This document shows positions 15,531 through 23,679 of a DNA stretch of 64,000 nt, piece by piece (the stretch's first letter is position 1; the number at the start of each line of letters is the position of its first letter). The translations under genes and the position numbers were made by a program. The notes beneath the pieces were generated by a model, which was not told where the DNA came from, did no database searches, and saw nothing but the letters and a program-made list of their open reading frames with translations. Source of the DNA: Streptomyces spinoverrucosus (lineage in GTDB: Bacteria; Actinomycetota; Actinomycetes; Streptomycetales; Streptomycetaceae). Where the stretch lies: the NCBI RefSeq assembly GCF_015712165.1, contig NZ_JADPZX010000001.1, forward strand, positions 4,724,001 to 4,788,000, written 5' to 3'.

Positions 15531-17033
15531 CTAGCGGGCCGCCTCGGGAAGCGGCGCCTTCGTCGGTGCGCCGTGTTTCGGGGCCCTCGCCGTGACCAGT
15601 AGGGCCGTGACCAGGGCGGCCACGAGCATGAGGCCGGCGGCGCACCAGTTGGCGACCGTGTAGCCGTGGACGAAGGCCTCGCGGGTCACCTCCGCGGGCC
15701 AGGCGGAGTCGGTGAGGTGGGCGGCGAGGAAGCCGGCGGTGCTGGTGTTGGCGATGGTGTTCAGCAGGGCCGTACCGATGGAGCCGCCCACCTGCTGCGA
15801 GGTGTTGAGGGTCGCCGAGGTGACGCCCGAGTCCTGCGGGGCGACACCGGCCGTCACCGTGGCGAACACCGGCATGTAGGTCAGGCCCATCCCGAAGCCC
15901 GCCAGGATCAGGCCGGGGAGGATGTCGGTGGTGTACGAGGAGTCCACGGTGAGCCGGGTGAGCATCACCATTCCGGTCGCGGACAGGACCATGCCGGGGG
16001 CCATCAGGGTGCGCGGCGGGACGTGCTGCAGCAGACGGCCCGCGATCTGGGTGGAGCCGATGACGGTCGCGGCCGTGACGGGGACGAAGGCCAGACCGGT
16101 CCGCGCCGGCGAGTACCCCAGGACGACCTGGAAGTAGTAGGTCATGAAGAGGAACAGGCCGAACATGCCCATGATCGCCAGCATCATCGTCAGGAAGCAG
16201 CCCGCGCGGTCGCGGTCCTTGATGATGTGCAGCGGGAGCAGCGGCAGGGGCGCCCTGGCCTGCCACCACACGAAGGCCACCAGTAGTGCGACGCCTCCCG
16301 CGAGCAGGCCGAGGACCAGCGTGTCGGTCCAGCCGCGGGACTCGGCCTCGCTGAAGCCGTAGACGATCGGGACCAGGCCGCCGCAGCCGAGCAGCACGCC
16401 GGGCACGTCGAGGCGGGCGCCCGGCCGGCCCGGCCGGTCGCGCAGGACGACGAAGGCGCCGATCAGCGCGAGGATCGCGATGGGGGTGTTGACGTACAGG
16501 CACCAGCGCCAGTTGAGGTACTCGGTGAGCAACCCGCCGACGATGAAGCCCGTGGCGGAGCCGCTGCCTGCCAGGGCCCCGAAGATACCGAAGGCCTTGC
16601 CGCGCTCCCTGGGGTCGGTGAACGTCGTGGCGAGCAGGCTCAGCGCGGACGGAGCGAGCACGGCGGCGAACGCGCCCTGCAGCGCGCGGGCGCCGAACAG
16701 CATCCCCGGGCCGACGGCGGCGCCGCCCAGCGCGGAGGCGCCTGCGAAGCCGATCAGCCCGATGACGAAGGTCCGTTTACGGCCCACCAGATCGGCGATC
16801 CGGCCGCCGAGCAACAGCAGACCGCCGAAGGCGACGGTGTACGCGGTGATCACCCATTGGCGGTTGCTGTCGGACATCCCCAGCTCGTCCTGGGCGGACG
16901 GCAGCGCGATGTTCACGATGGTCGAGTCGAGGACGACCATCAGCTGGGCGAGGGCGATCACCACCAGCCCCCACCAGCGGTGGGGGTCGGCAGCCGCAGA
17001 AGCCCCGGGGGCACCAGTCCTAGGCACGGTCAT
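15531..17033 (-). CDS. MFS drug transporter, DHA2 (14-segment) family
   Basis: 500 residues. Motif C and A features are visible: LDSTIVNIALPSAQDELGMS, then GGRIADLVGRKRTFVIG, and GARALQGAFAAVLAPSALSLL, all typical of EmrB/QacA exporters. About 14 hydrophobic segments are present. The ATG at 17033 gives the usual short hydrophilic N-terminus; an upstream in-frame start is less likely. The stop codon TAG is part of the right CTAG target duplication of the IS, so the coding sequence is intact even though the IS sits on its last bases. The proton-driven efflux substrate is unknown. Confidence 0.88.
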   Translation of the reverse strand: MTVPRTGAPGASAAADPHRWWGLVVIALAQLMVVLDSTIVNIALPSAQDELGMSDSNRQWVITAYTVAFGGLLLLGGRIADLVGRKRTFVIGLIGFAGASALGGAAVGPGMLFGARALQGAFAAVLAPSALSLLATTFTDPRERGKAFGIFGALAGSGSATGFIVGGLLTEYLNWRWCLYVNTPIAILALIGAFVVLRDRPGRPGARLDVPGVLLGCGGLVPIVYGFSEAESRGWTDTLVLGLLAGGVALLVAFVWWQARAPLPLLPLHIIKDRDRAGCFLTMMLAIMGMFGLFLFMTYYFQVVLGYSPARTGLAFVPVTAATVIGSTQIAGRLLQHVPPRTLMAPGMVLSATGMVMLTRLTVDSSYTTDILPGLILAGFGMGLTYMPVFATVTAGVAPQDSGVTSATLNTSQQVGGSIGTALLNTIANTSTAGFLAAHLTDSAWPAEVTREAFVHGYTVANWCAAGLMLVAALVTALLVTARAPKHGAPTKAPLPEAAR

Positions 17034-17118
17034 CCGGACAGAAGACCACGAATCCGGGCGTACTGTACGGCATGCCACGCCCCACCTGGTCAGGTCTTTA
17101 CGGTGCGGGCTCTTCCGG

Positions 17119-18090
17119 TCAGGGCTCCAGGACCACCTTGCCGGTCGTGCCGCGGTTCTCCAGCTCGCGGTGCGCGGCCGCGGCCTCGGTGAGCGGGAAG
17201 CGGTGCACGGCGGGGGTCAGCCGGCCCGCGGCGGCCTCGGTGAGGGACCGGAGTTCCAGGGTGCGCATCGGGTTCGGGCCGCCCGCCTTCTGCAGCATCA
17301 CCGGGCCCAGGACCTGCACGGTGACGCCCTCGACAACGAGCGGCTCGCCGCCCTGGATGCCCTCGGCGGACCAGCCGAAGACGATGTGCCTGCCGCCGGG
17401 GGCGAGCATGCCGACGGCCGTGCGGGCGGTGTCGCCGCCGACCCCGTCGTACACGATCGTGACCTTGCCGTCGTACGCCCGGACCTTCTCCGGCCAGGAG
17501 GGGTCCCGGTAGTCGACGGCCAGGTCGGCGCCGTTCGCGGCCACCCGCGCCGTCTTCTCCGGGCCGCCGGCCAGGCCGATGACGGTGGCGCCCGCGTTCT
17601 TGGCGTACTGCACGAGGAGGGTGCCGATACCGCCGGCCGCGGCCGGGATCACGACCACGTCACCCGGGCCCGGCTCGGCGAACTGCACGATCCCCATCGT
17701 CGTCCGCCCCGTGCCGATCATGGCCACGGCCTCGGCGAAGTCGAGGCCCGCGGGGACCTCGTGCAGGCGGTCGGCGTCGGTGACGGCGAGTTCGGCGTAG
17801 CCGCCGGGGACGAAGCCGAGGTGGGCGACGACCCGCTTGCCGAGCCACGCCTCGTCCGTGCCCTCCCCGAGCGACTCGACGACTCCGGCGACCTCGCGGC
17901 CGGGAATGGTGGGCAGGTCGGGCGCGGGGCCGGGGCCCGGGTGGCCGGCGCGGATGGCCGTGTCGAGCAGGTGTACGCCGGCGGCGGCGACGGCGATACG
18001 CACCTGGCCGGGGGCGGGTACGGGATCCTCGACCTCCTCCGGAGTGAGGTTCTCGGCGGGGCCGAAGGCGTGGAGGCGGATGGCGAGCAT
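17119..18090 (-). CDS. NADPH:quinone reductase-like, zinc-free MDR family (SoxR target)
   Basis: 323 residues. A GroES-like N-terminal domain is followed by the Rossmann motif AAAGGIGTLLVQYAKNAGATV at about residues 150-170, and GAGHP-type cofactor loops. No zinc-binding cysteines are seen, as expected for quinone oxidoreductases. The ATG at 18090 is preceded by GGGGGGACCCC. About 65 bp upstream is a perfect 20-bp palindrome matching a SoxR box. In S. coelicolor, an oxidoreductase of this type is a known SoxR target (recalled, SCO4266), so induction by redox-active compounds such as actinorhodin-like quinones is likely. Confidence 0.88.
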   Translation of the reverse strand: MLAIRLHAFGPAENLTPEEVEDPVPAPGQVRIAVAAAGVHLLDTAIRAGHPGPGPAPDLPTIPGREVAGVVESLGEGTDEAWLGKRVVAHLGFVPGGYAELAVTDADRLHEVPAGLDFAEAVAMIGTGRTTMGIVQFAEPGPGDVVVIPAAAGGIGTLLVQYAKNAGATVIGLAGGPEKTARVAANGADLAVDYRDPSWPEKVRAYDGKVTIVYDGVGGDTARTAVGMLAPGGRHIVFGWSAEGIQGGEPLVVEGVTVQVLGPVMLQKAGGPNPMRTLELRSLTEAAAGRLTPAVHRFPLTEAAAAHRELENRGTTGKVVLEP

Positions 18091-18152
18091 GGGGTCCCCC
18101 CGTGGTTGGCGGTTGTCTGGCTGCCTGGCTGTGTTTCCACCCTCACTGTTCA

Positions 18153-18172
18153 ACCTCAAGCGCGCTTGAGGT
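18153..18172. promoter_or_regulatory. SoxR box (perfect palindrome)
   Basis: ACCTCAAGCGCGCTTGAGGT is a perfect 20-bp palindrome that matches the SoxR operator pattern CCTCAAG-N4-CTTGAGG. On the minus strand it sits between a TTGACC -35-like hexamer and a weaker -10, the over-long spacer position where MerR-family activators work. It controls the quinone reductase and overlaps the last codons of the upstream FAD oxidoreductase gene. Confidence 0.85.
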
Positions 18173-19319
18173 CAAGCACGCGCCTGCCACCCAGGGCCAG
18201 CGATACGGCGGTCAGCGCGCTGTTGAAGGACACCTCCGACAGGACACCGGGCGCGGCGACCTGGTCGCCGGCCAGGTACACGCCGTCGCCACGGTCCACG
18301 GCGGGCCGGTCACGCCAGGTAGTACCGGGCAGGTCGACGGCGCCCGTACGGCCGCCCGCGATCGCCTCGCGCCGCCAGGTGACGCGGTCGCGCCAGCCGT
18401 CGAACCCGAGATCGAGCAGCTGCTCGGCGCGGGCCATGCCGTCGGCGCGGGACTCGTGCGGGGCGATCGGGATCTGGCCCTGGATGAGCTGCTCGCCGGC
18501 CGGGGCGAGGGTGCGGTCCTGCGCCGTGAAGCGTTCGAGCCAGCCGGGCGCGTCCAGGTCGGAGACGATGAAGGCGTCGCCGCGCCGGGTGCGTACGGCC
18601 AGGTCGATCAGGGCCGTACGACCGCTCGGCCAGGTCAGCGAGTCGTCGCCGAGGAGACGGCGGGCGGCGTCGAGGGAGGTGGCGACGATGACGGGCGTGT
18701 CGGTGGGGAGGGTGTCGACGCGGGACAGGGTCTCGATGCGGACGCCGAGGTTCCAGGCGCGGGCGGCCATCCGGTCGACGACGCTTGCCCAGCCCCCGCG
18801 CGGATAGTGCGCCTCCGGCGGCAACTTGGTGGACCGGCGCAGCCGTTCCTGCACGAACGCGGCGGACAGGATGCCGGGGTCGTGGTGGAAGAGGGCCACG
18901 GCGGAGTAGTGCGCGGCGGCCCGTGCGCCCTCCTCGCCCGCCTGTTCGGTGGCCCAGGTCAGGAAGTCGATGTCGACAGGGGCCTGTCGGGCGGCGCGGC
19001 GCAGCAGCTTGAGCATGGCGAAGGGCGGGGTGCGGCGCAGGACGCCCTGGTGGCGCAGCCGCAGCCGGGCGGCCTCCAGGGGCGGGACGGGGGCGAGGGG
19101 GCCGATCAGGTCGCGCTGCGTCAGCCAGGTCCAGTGCGGGCCGCCGTTGTACAGGGCGTGCGGGCCCTCGTTCGTCCGGTACGGGCCGTCGGCGGTGCGC
19201 GCCCGGCCGCCGAGGGTGTGGTGGGCTTCGTGGACGGTGACCTTGGCGCCCGCTTCGGCTGCGGCGATGGCGGCGGTGAGGCCGGCGAAGCCGCCGCCGA
19301 TGACGGTGAGGTGGGGCAT
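18156..19319 (-). CDS. NAD(P)/FAD-dependent oxidoreductase, phytoene desaturase-like
   Basis: 387 residues from ATG 19319. It has the N-terminal FAD motif LTVIGGGFAGLTAAIAAAEAG, then HEAHHTLGGRARTADG, the typical GGRA FAD contact of the desaturase/amine-oxidase fold. The C-terminal VYLAGDQVAAPGVLSEVSFNSA is the second FAD-binding stretch. The substrate is unknown. Its last seven codons overlap the SoxR box of the next gene downstream. Upstream lies a 13-bp tandem repeat. The frame extends further upstream through that repeat, but ATG 19319 fits the family start. Confidence 0.82.
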   Translation of the reverse strand: MPHLTVIGGGFAGLTAAIAAAEAGAKVTVHEAHHTLGGRARTADGPYRTNEGPHALYNGGPHWTWLTQRDLIGPLAPVPPLEAARLRLRHQGVLRRTPPFAMLKLLRRAARQAPVDIDFLTWATEQAGEEGARAAAHYSAVALFHHDPGILSAAFVQERLRRSTKLPPEAHYPRGGWASVVDRMAARAWNLGVRIETLSRVDTLPTDTPVIVATSLDAARRLLGDDSLTWPSGRTALIDLAVRTRRGDAFIVSDLDAPGWLERFTAQDRTLAPAGEQLIQGQIPIAPHESRADGMARAEQLLDLGFDGWRDRVTWRREAIAGGRTGAVDLPGTTWRDRPAVDRGDGVYLAGDQVAAPGVLSEVSFNSALTAVSLALGGRRVLDLKRA

Positions 19320-19335
19320 GGGGTCGGTCTCCTTT

Positions 19336-19387
19336 GGCTCGGGTTCGTGGCTCGGGTTCGTGGCTCGGGTTCGTGGCTCGGGTTCGC
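19336..19387. repeat. Four tandem copies of a 13-bp unit
   Basis: GGCTCGGGTTCGT is repeated four times head to tail, the last copy ending in C. It lies 17-68 bp upstream of the FAD oxidoreductase start, in its 5' leader. Copy number is likely to vary between strains. It has no obvious dyad, so a slipped-strand microsatellite is the simplest explanation. Confidence 0.8.
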
Positions 19388-19528
19388 CTGGGTTGCGGTT
19401 TCTGGGAGTACGACTCCGTGCGGGCCCCGAATGTGACATCGAGTGCCGGATCCGGGTCCTCGACGATTGAGATATCGGCGTCTTCGCAGGTCAGGGCGAT
19501 TGTCAGTGGTGCCGTGCAGCATGGGGGC

Positions 19529-20203
19529 ATGGCGAGGCGAGCGGCGGGCGGTGTGAGGGCGGCACGGCGACCGGAGGTGCGGCTGCCGGAGTTGGCGGAG
19601 TACGGAGGGGGTGGTCTGGAGCCGGACGGGGACTACGACGGGCTGGAGTTCCGGGATGCGGAGCTGGCGGGACAGGACGGCGGCGGCGCCCGCTTCATGG
19701 ACTGCGCGTTGACGGGGTGCGCGCTGGACGAGACGCGGCTGCACCGGGCGCGCTTGTTGGACTCGGTCCTCACCGCCCCGCGCGGAGTGGGCACGAACCT
19801 GTCCGAGGCGACCCTGCGCGACGTCGAACTGCGCGACGCCCGCCTGGGCGGTACGCAACTGCACGGTGCCGCACTGGAACGCGTCCTGATCCGGGGCGGC
19901 AAGCTCGACTACCTGAACCTTCGGGGGGCTCGGCTGAAGGACGTGGTCTTCGACGGATGCGTGCTGGTGGAACCGGACTTCGGGGGCGCGTCGCTGGAGC
20001 GCGTCGAGTTCACGGACTGCGCGCTGAAGGGGGCGGACTTCAGCGGGGCGACTCTGGCGGACGTGGACCTGCGGGGCGCGGCTCCCCTGGAGATCACGCG
20101 CGGGGTCGACCGGCTGTCGGGGGCGGTGATCAGCACGGGGCAGTTGGTGGAGCTGGCGCCGGTGTTGGCAGGGGCGTTGGGGATCAGGGTGGAAGGGGGG
20201 TGA
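19529..20203 (+). CDS. Pentapeptide-repeat protein
   Basis: 224 residues. From about residue 40 the sequence shows the A(D/N)LXX pattern: LEFRDAELAG, CALTGCALDETRLHRARLLD, TNLSEATLRDVELRDARLGG, LNLRGARLKDVVFDG and GADFSGATLADVDLRGA. This folds as a right-handed quadrilateral beta helix. Some members mimic DNA and protect gyrase; most Streptomyces copies are uncharacterised. The ATG at 19529 is chosen after a spacer following GGGGGC. A minisatellite starts five bases after the stop. Confidence 0.88.
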   Translation: MARRAAGGVRAARRPEVRLPELAEYGGGGLEPDGDYDGLEFRDAELAGQDGGGARFMDCALTGCALDETRLHRARLLDSVLTAPRGVGTNLSEATLRDVELRDARLGGTQLHGAALERVLIRGGKLDYLNLRGARLKDVVFDGCVLVEPDFGGASLERVEFTDCALKGADFSGATLADVDLRGAAPLEITRGVDRLSGAVISTGQLVELAPVLAGALGIRVEGG

Positions 20204-20207
20204 CCGT

Positions 20208-20328
20208 GACTGCTTGAGCGAGGGCGACTGCTTGTGCGAGGGCGACTGCTTGTGCGAGGGCGACTGCTTGTGCGAGGGCGACTGCTTGTGCGAGGGCGAC
20301 TGCTTGAGCGAGGGCGACTGCTTGAGCG
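20208..20328. repeat. Minisatellite: nearly seven copies of an 18-bp unit
   Basis: The unit GACTGCTTGTGCGAGGGC (T/A variable at position 10) repeats head to tail from 20208 to 20315, followed by a partial seventh copy. It lies between the pentapeptide-repeat gene and the convergent hypothetical gene. Because 18 is a multiple of three it stays open in several frames, but no gene start or ribosome site supports translation. Confidence 0.9.
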
Positions 20329-20348
20329 CCCGTAACCGCCCCACCGCG

Positions 20349-20849
20349 TCACGGCACTCGCGGGAACCGCGCCTGAAGCGACCAGATCGCCGGATTCTCC
20401 GCCAGGTCCTCGTGCAGGTCGCACAGGTCGGCGATCAGATCGTGCAGGAAGTCCCGGGCCTCGCGGCGGAGCTCGGTGTGGGAGAACGTGAGCGGGGGCT
20501 CCTCGGCCGGCTGCCAGTCGGACTCGATGTCGACCCAGCCGAAGCGGCGCTCGAAGAGCAGGCGGTCGGTGGACTCGGTGAAGTCCAGCTCCGCGTGCTG
20601 GGGGCGGGCGGCGCGGGAGCCCGCCGGGTCGCGGTCCAGCCGCTCGACGATGTCGCACAGCGCCCACGCCAAGTCGAGCACCGGCACCCATCCCCAGGCT
20701 GTGGACAGCTCCCGGTCCTTCTCGGTGTCGGCGAGATAGACGTCACCGCAGAACAGGTCGTGCCGCAGGGCGTGCACGTCAGCGCGGCGGTAGTCGGTCT
20801 GGGGCGGGTCCGGGAAGCGGTTGGAGAGGGCGTAGCCGATGTCGAGCAC
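20349..20849 (-). CDS. Conserved hypothetical protein, soluble
   Basis: 166 residues from a GTG at 20849, the only start in frame before an upstream stop. It is acidic and aromatic-rich: DYRRADVHALRHDLFCGDVYLAD, then GWVPVLDLAWALCDIVERL and a C-terminal helical stretch TELRREARDFLHDLIADLCDL. No catalytic motif is recognised. It is divergent from the M1 peptidase gene with about 40 bp between starts, so the two may share a regulatory region. Confidence 0.75.
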   Translation of the reverse strand: MLDIGYALSNRFPDPPQTDYRRADVHALRHDLFCGDVYLADTEKDRELSTAWGWVPVLDLAWALCDIVERLDRDPAGSRAARPQHAELDFTESTDRLLFERRFGWVDIESDWQPAEEPPLTFSHTELRREARDFLHDLIADLCDLHEDLAENPAIWSLQARFPRVP

Positions 20850-20887
20850 GTACGCGATGGTGTCATGCCCCTCGTAGGATCACTGAC

Positions 20888-22300
20888 GTGTCCCGTTTCG
20901 CACCGGTTGTCCCCGCCGCGGCCCTGCTCGCGCTTGCCCTGACCGCATGCTCGAGCAGCGGCGTCGACGGCACGCCGGGCGGATCCGGGGTACGCGACCC
21001 GTACTTCCCGAAGGCCGGCAACGGCGGCTATGACGCCACCCACTACGACCTGACCCTGTCCTACACCCCCGGCGCCCGCCCCCTCACCGCCCGCGCGACG
21101 ATCACCGCTCGCGCCACCCAGGACCTGTCCGCCTTCAACCTCGACCTCCAGGGACTCGACGTCGAGAAGGTCACCGTCGACGGCACCACCGCCCGCTTCA
21201 ACCGCGCAGGCCAGGAGCTGACCGTCCGCCCCCGTGACGACCTCGCCGAGGGCCGCACCTTCCGCGTGACGGTCCGCTACTCCGGCACCCCGGCCACCAT
21301 CACCGACCCCGACGGCTCGGAGGAGGGCTGGTTGCCCACCGACGACGGCGCGCTGACCCTGGGCCAGCCGGTCGGTTCGATGGCGTGGTACCCCGGCAAC
21401 CACCACCCCTCCGACAAGGCGACGTACGACATCAAGGTCACCGTGCCGCGGGGCCTGCGGGCCGTGTCGAACGGGGAGTTGCGCACCGAGAGCACCACCG
21501 GCGGCCGTACCACCACCTCCTGGCACACCGCCCAACCCATGGCGAGCTACCTCGCCACCCTCGCCATCGGCCGCTACGAGATCAGCCGCACGGCGACCCC
21601 GGACCGCCTGCCCGTGTACACCGCCGTCGACCCGACCGAGGCCGACGCCAGTCGCAGGGTCCTGGCCCGGCTCCCCGAGGTCATCGACTGGGCGGAGGGC
21701 CTCTTCGGCCCGTATCCCTTCACCACCGCGGGCGCGATCGTCGAGCGCCCGGGCGACTTCGGCTACGCCCTGGAGACCCAGACCCGCCCTGTCTTCCCCG
21801 GCGCCCCCAATATGGACCTCCTCGTCCACGAACTGGCCCACCAGTGGTACGGCAACTCCGTCACCCCCGAGTCCTGGCAGGACATGTGGCTCAACGAGTC
21901 CTTCGCGACGTACGCGGAGTGGCTGTGGGCGGAGGACCACGGCGGCGACACCGCCCAGCAGATCTTCGACGAGCTCTACGCCGGCACCCACTACCCCCTG
22001 CCCGAGGACAACAGGGCCGTCTGGTCCTTCCCTCCCGGTGATCCTCCCGACGCCGCCCGCATCTCCGGTCCTCCCGTCTACGACCGCGGCGCGATGGTCC
22101 TGCACAGGATCCGTCAGATCCTCGCCGACGACACCGCCTTCCGCGCCCTGCTGCGCGGCTGGGCCGGCACCCACCGGCACGGCAACGCGAGCACCGAGGA
22201 CTTCACTACGTACGTCGAACGGCGAGCGCCGGACAAGGACTTCGACGGCGTCTGGGAGGACTGGCTGTACGGGGAGGGGAAGCCGGAGCGGCCCCGATGA
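20888..22300 (+). CDS. M1-family zinc metallopeptidase lipoprotein
   Basis: 470 residues. The lipoprotein signal peptide ends in the lipobox LTAC at about residues 17-20. The M1 domain has HELAHQWYG near residue 314 and the third zinc ligand in LNESFATYAEW 18 residues on. The exopeptidase loop is GDFGYALETQ instead of GAMEN, so aminopeptidase specificity may differ. The long C-terminal helical domain of full aminopeptidase N is absent, as in other short bacterial members. It should act at the outer membrane face on peptides. GTG start at 20888. Confidence 0.88.
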   Translation: MSRFAPVVPAAALLALALTACSSSGVDGTPGGSGVRDPYFPKAGNGGYDATHYDLTLSYTPGARPLTARATITARATQDLSAFNLDLQGLDVEKVTVDGTTARFNRAGQELTVRPRDDLAEGRTFRVTVRYSGTPATITDPDGSEEGWLPTDDGALTLGQPVGSMAWYPGNHHPSDKATYDIKVTVPRGLRAVSNGELRTESTTGGRTTTSWHTAQPMASYLATLAIGRYEISRTATPDRLPVYTAVDPTEADASRRVLARLPEVIDWAEGLFGPYPFTTAGAIVERPGDFGYALETQTRPVFPGAPNMDLLVHELAHQWYGNSVTPESWQDMWLNESFATYAEWLWAEDHGGDTAQQIFDELYAGTHYPLPEDNRAVWSFPPGDPPDAARISGPPVYDRGAMVLHRIRQILADDTAFRALLRGWAGTHRHGNASTEDFTTYVERRAPDKDFDGVWEDWLYGEGKPERPR

Positions 22301-22327
22301 CGGCGAGGCGCGCGCCCCGTCGCACGC

Positions 22328-22368
22328 GCCGGGCCCCTCGATGCGGCGTCCGCGTCGAGGGGCCCGGC
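22328..22368. terminator. Bidirectional hairpin terminator between the M1 peptidase and terD
   Basis: GCCGGGCCCCTCGA at 22328-22341 pairs exactly with TCGAGGGGCCCGGC at 22355-22368 around a 13-base loop. It lies between two convergent stop codons (22300 and 22394), so it probably ends both transcripts. Confidence 0.85.
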
Positions 22369-22393
22369 GTCAGGCTGCTGGAGTGGGCGTCGC

Positions 22394-22969
22394 TCAGACG
22401 TTCACACCGAAGTCCTGGGCGATGCCGACCAGGCCGGAGGCGTAGCCCTGGCCGACGGCGCGGAACTTCCACTCGGCGCCGTTGCGGTAGAGCTCGCCGA
22501 AGACCATGGCGGTCTCGGTGGCGGCGTCCTCCGACAGGTCGTAGCGGGCGATCTCGGTGCCGCCGGCCTGGTTGACGATGCGGATGTAGGCGTTGCGGAC
22601 CTGGCCGAAGTTCTGCGAGCGGGACTCGGCGTCGTAGATCGAGACCGGGAAGACGATCTTGTCGATGTCGGCCGGGAGACCGGCCAGGTTGACGTTGATC
22701 GCCTCGTCGTCGCCCGCGCCCTCGCCGGTGCGGTTGTCACCGGTGTGGACGATCGTCTGGTCCGGCGTCTGCTTGTTGTTGAAGAACACGAAGTGCTGGT
22801 CCGTGTAGACCTTGCCCTGCGCGTTGACCGCGATCGCGGACGCGTCGAGGTCGAAGTCGGTGCCGGTGGTGGTGCGGACGTCCCAGCCGAGGCCCACGGT
22901 GACGGCGGTCAGGCCCGGAGCCTCCTTGGTGAGCGAGACGTTGCCACCCTTGGACAGGCTTACAGCCAT
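22394..22969 (-). CDS. TerD-family calcium-binding stress protein
   Basis: 191 residues. It opens [20 protein letters not shown], the exact TerD start pattern. Acidic calcium-binding loops are [27 protein letters not shown] and VSIYDAE. The rest is the TerD beta sandwich to AQDFGVNV. Streptomyces carry many TerD paralogues linked to stress responses, development and calcium homeostasis; tellurite resistance itself is not implied. It is a single gene with a strong terminator shared with the convergent M1 peptidase. Confidence 0.95.
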   Translation of the reverse strand: MAVSLSKGGNVSLTKEAPGLTAVTVGLGWDVRTTTGTDFDLDASAIAVNAQGKVYTDQHFVFFNNKQTPDQTIVHTGDNRTGEGAGDDEAINVNLAGLPADIDKIVFPVSIYDAESRSQNFGQVRNAYIRIVNQAGGTEIARYDLSEDAATETAMVFGELYRNGAEWKFRAVGQGYASGLVGIAQDFGVNV

Positions 22970-23141
22970 GGTCGGGAGTTCCTTCCCTCGATGCGTGCGC
23001 TATGCGTGTGTGGTTGCTGAACCTACAGCTACCCCAATGAACGTCGAGGGTGGTGCCACGGGTTCCCCGCGCTTTACTTTCTTTACCCGGTTGCCGTGTC
23101 CGGCGATATTCGGATGACTCCCACGGCGTCCAGGCGGGAAC

Positions 23142-23579
23142 ATGTCAGCCATGGCCGGTCCTCACGTCATCCGTGGCTCCGTCTCGCTTCCCGAGGCCGA
23201 GCTCCAGTGGCGTTTCTCGCGTTCCTCCGGCCCGGGCGGCCAGCACGTCAACACCAGCGACACCAGCGTGGAGCTGCGGTTCGACCTCGCCGCCACCGAG
23301 GCCCTGCCCGAGGTGTGGAAGCGGCGCGCCCTGGAGCGGCTGGCGGGCCGGCTCGTCGACGGGGTCGTCACCGTACGTTCCTCCGAGCACCGGTCCCAGT
23401 GGCGCAACCGCGAGGCCGCCGCCGTACGCCTGGCCGCGCTCCTCGCCGAGGCCACCGCACCCCCGCCCAAGCCCCGCAGGCCGACCCGCATCCCGCGCGG
23501 TATCAACGAACGCCGGCTGCGGGAGAAGAAGCAGCGCTCCGAGACCAAGCGTGGGCGGACCGGTCGCGACTGGCAGTGA
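23142..23579 (+). CDS. arfB: Alternative ribosome-rescue factor ArfB (GGQ peptidyl-tRNA hydrolase)
   Basis: 145 residues. The RF-like catalytic loop FSRSSGPGGQHVNTSDT carries the GGQ motif at about residues 31-36. The C-terminus is a basic tail (PRRPTRIPRGINERRLREKKQ) that enters the empty mRNA channel of stalled ribosomes. Length and layout match ArfB/ICT1. It frees peptides from ribosomes on truncated mRNAs. A second ATG three codons later is an alternative start. Confidence 0.92.
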   Translation: MSAMAGPHVIRGSVSLPEAELQWRFSRSSGPGGQHVNTSDTSVELRFDLAATEALPEVWKRRALERLAGRLVDGVVTVRSSEHRSQWRNREAAAVRLAALLAEATAPPPKPRRPTRIPRGINERRLREKKQRSETKRGRTGRDWQ

Positions 23580-23679
23580 CGGACGACCGGCGGCTCCCGC
23601 CGCTGCCACGCGTCACATGTGCCGCGCCCCGTCCGTCATAGTCCTGACGGCATCCACGACGAGGCTGGTGACGGGGCAC

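Noticed and set aside
18156..19439. Longer start for the FAD oxidoreductase (at 19439), through the 13-bp tandem repeat
   Set aside because: The extra 40 residues are a repeat translation (TNPSHEPEPRTRA) with no family match; ATG 19319 fits the dinucleotide-fold start.
20208..20328. CRISPR-like repeat array
   Set aside because: Units of 18 bp follow each other without spacers, so this is a minisatellite. No cas genes are present anywhere in the window.
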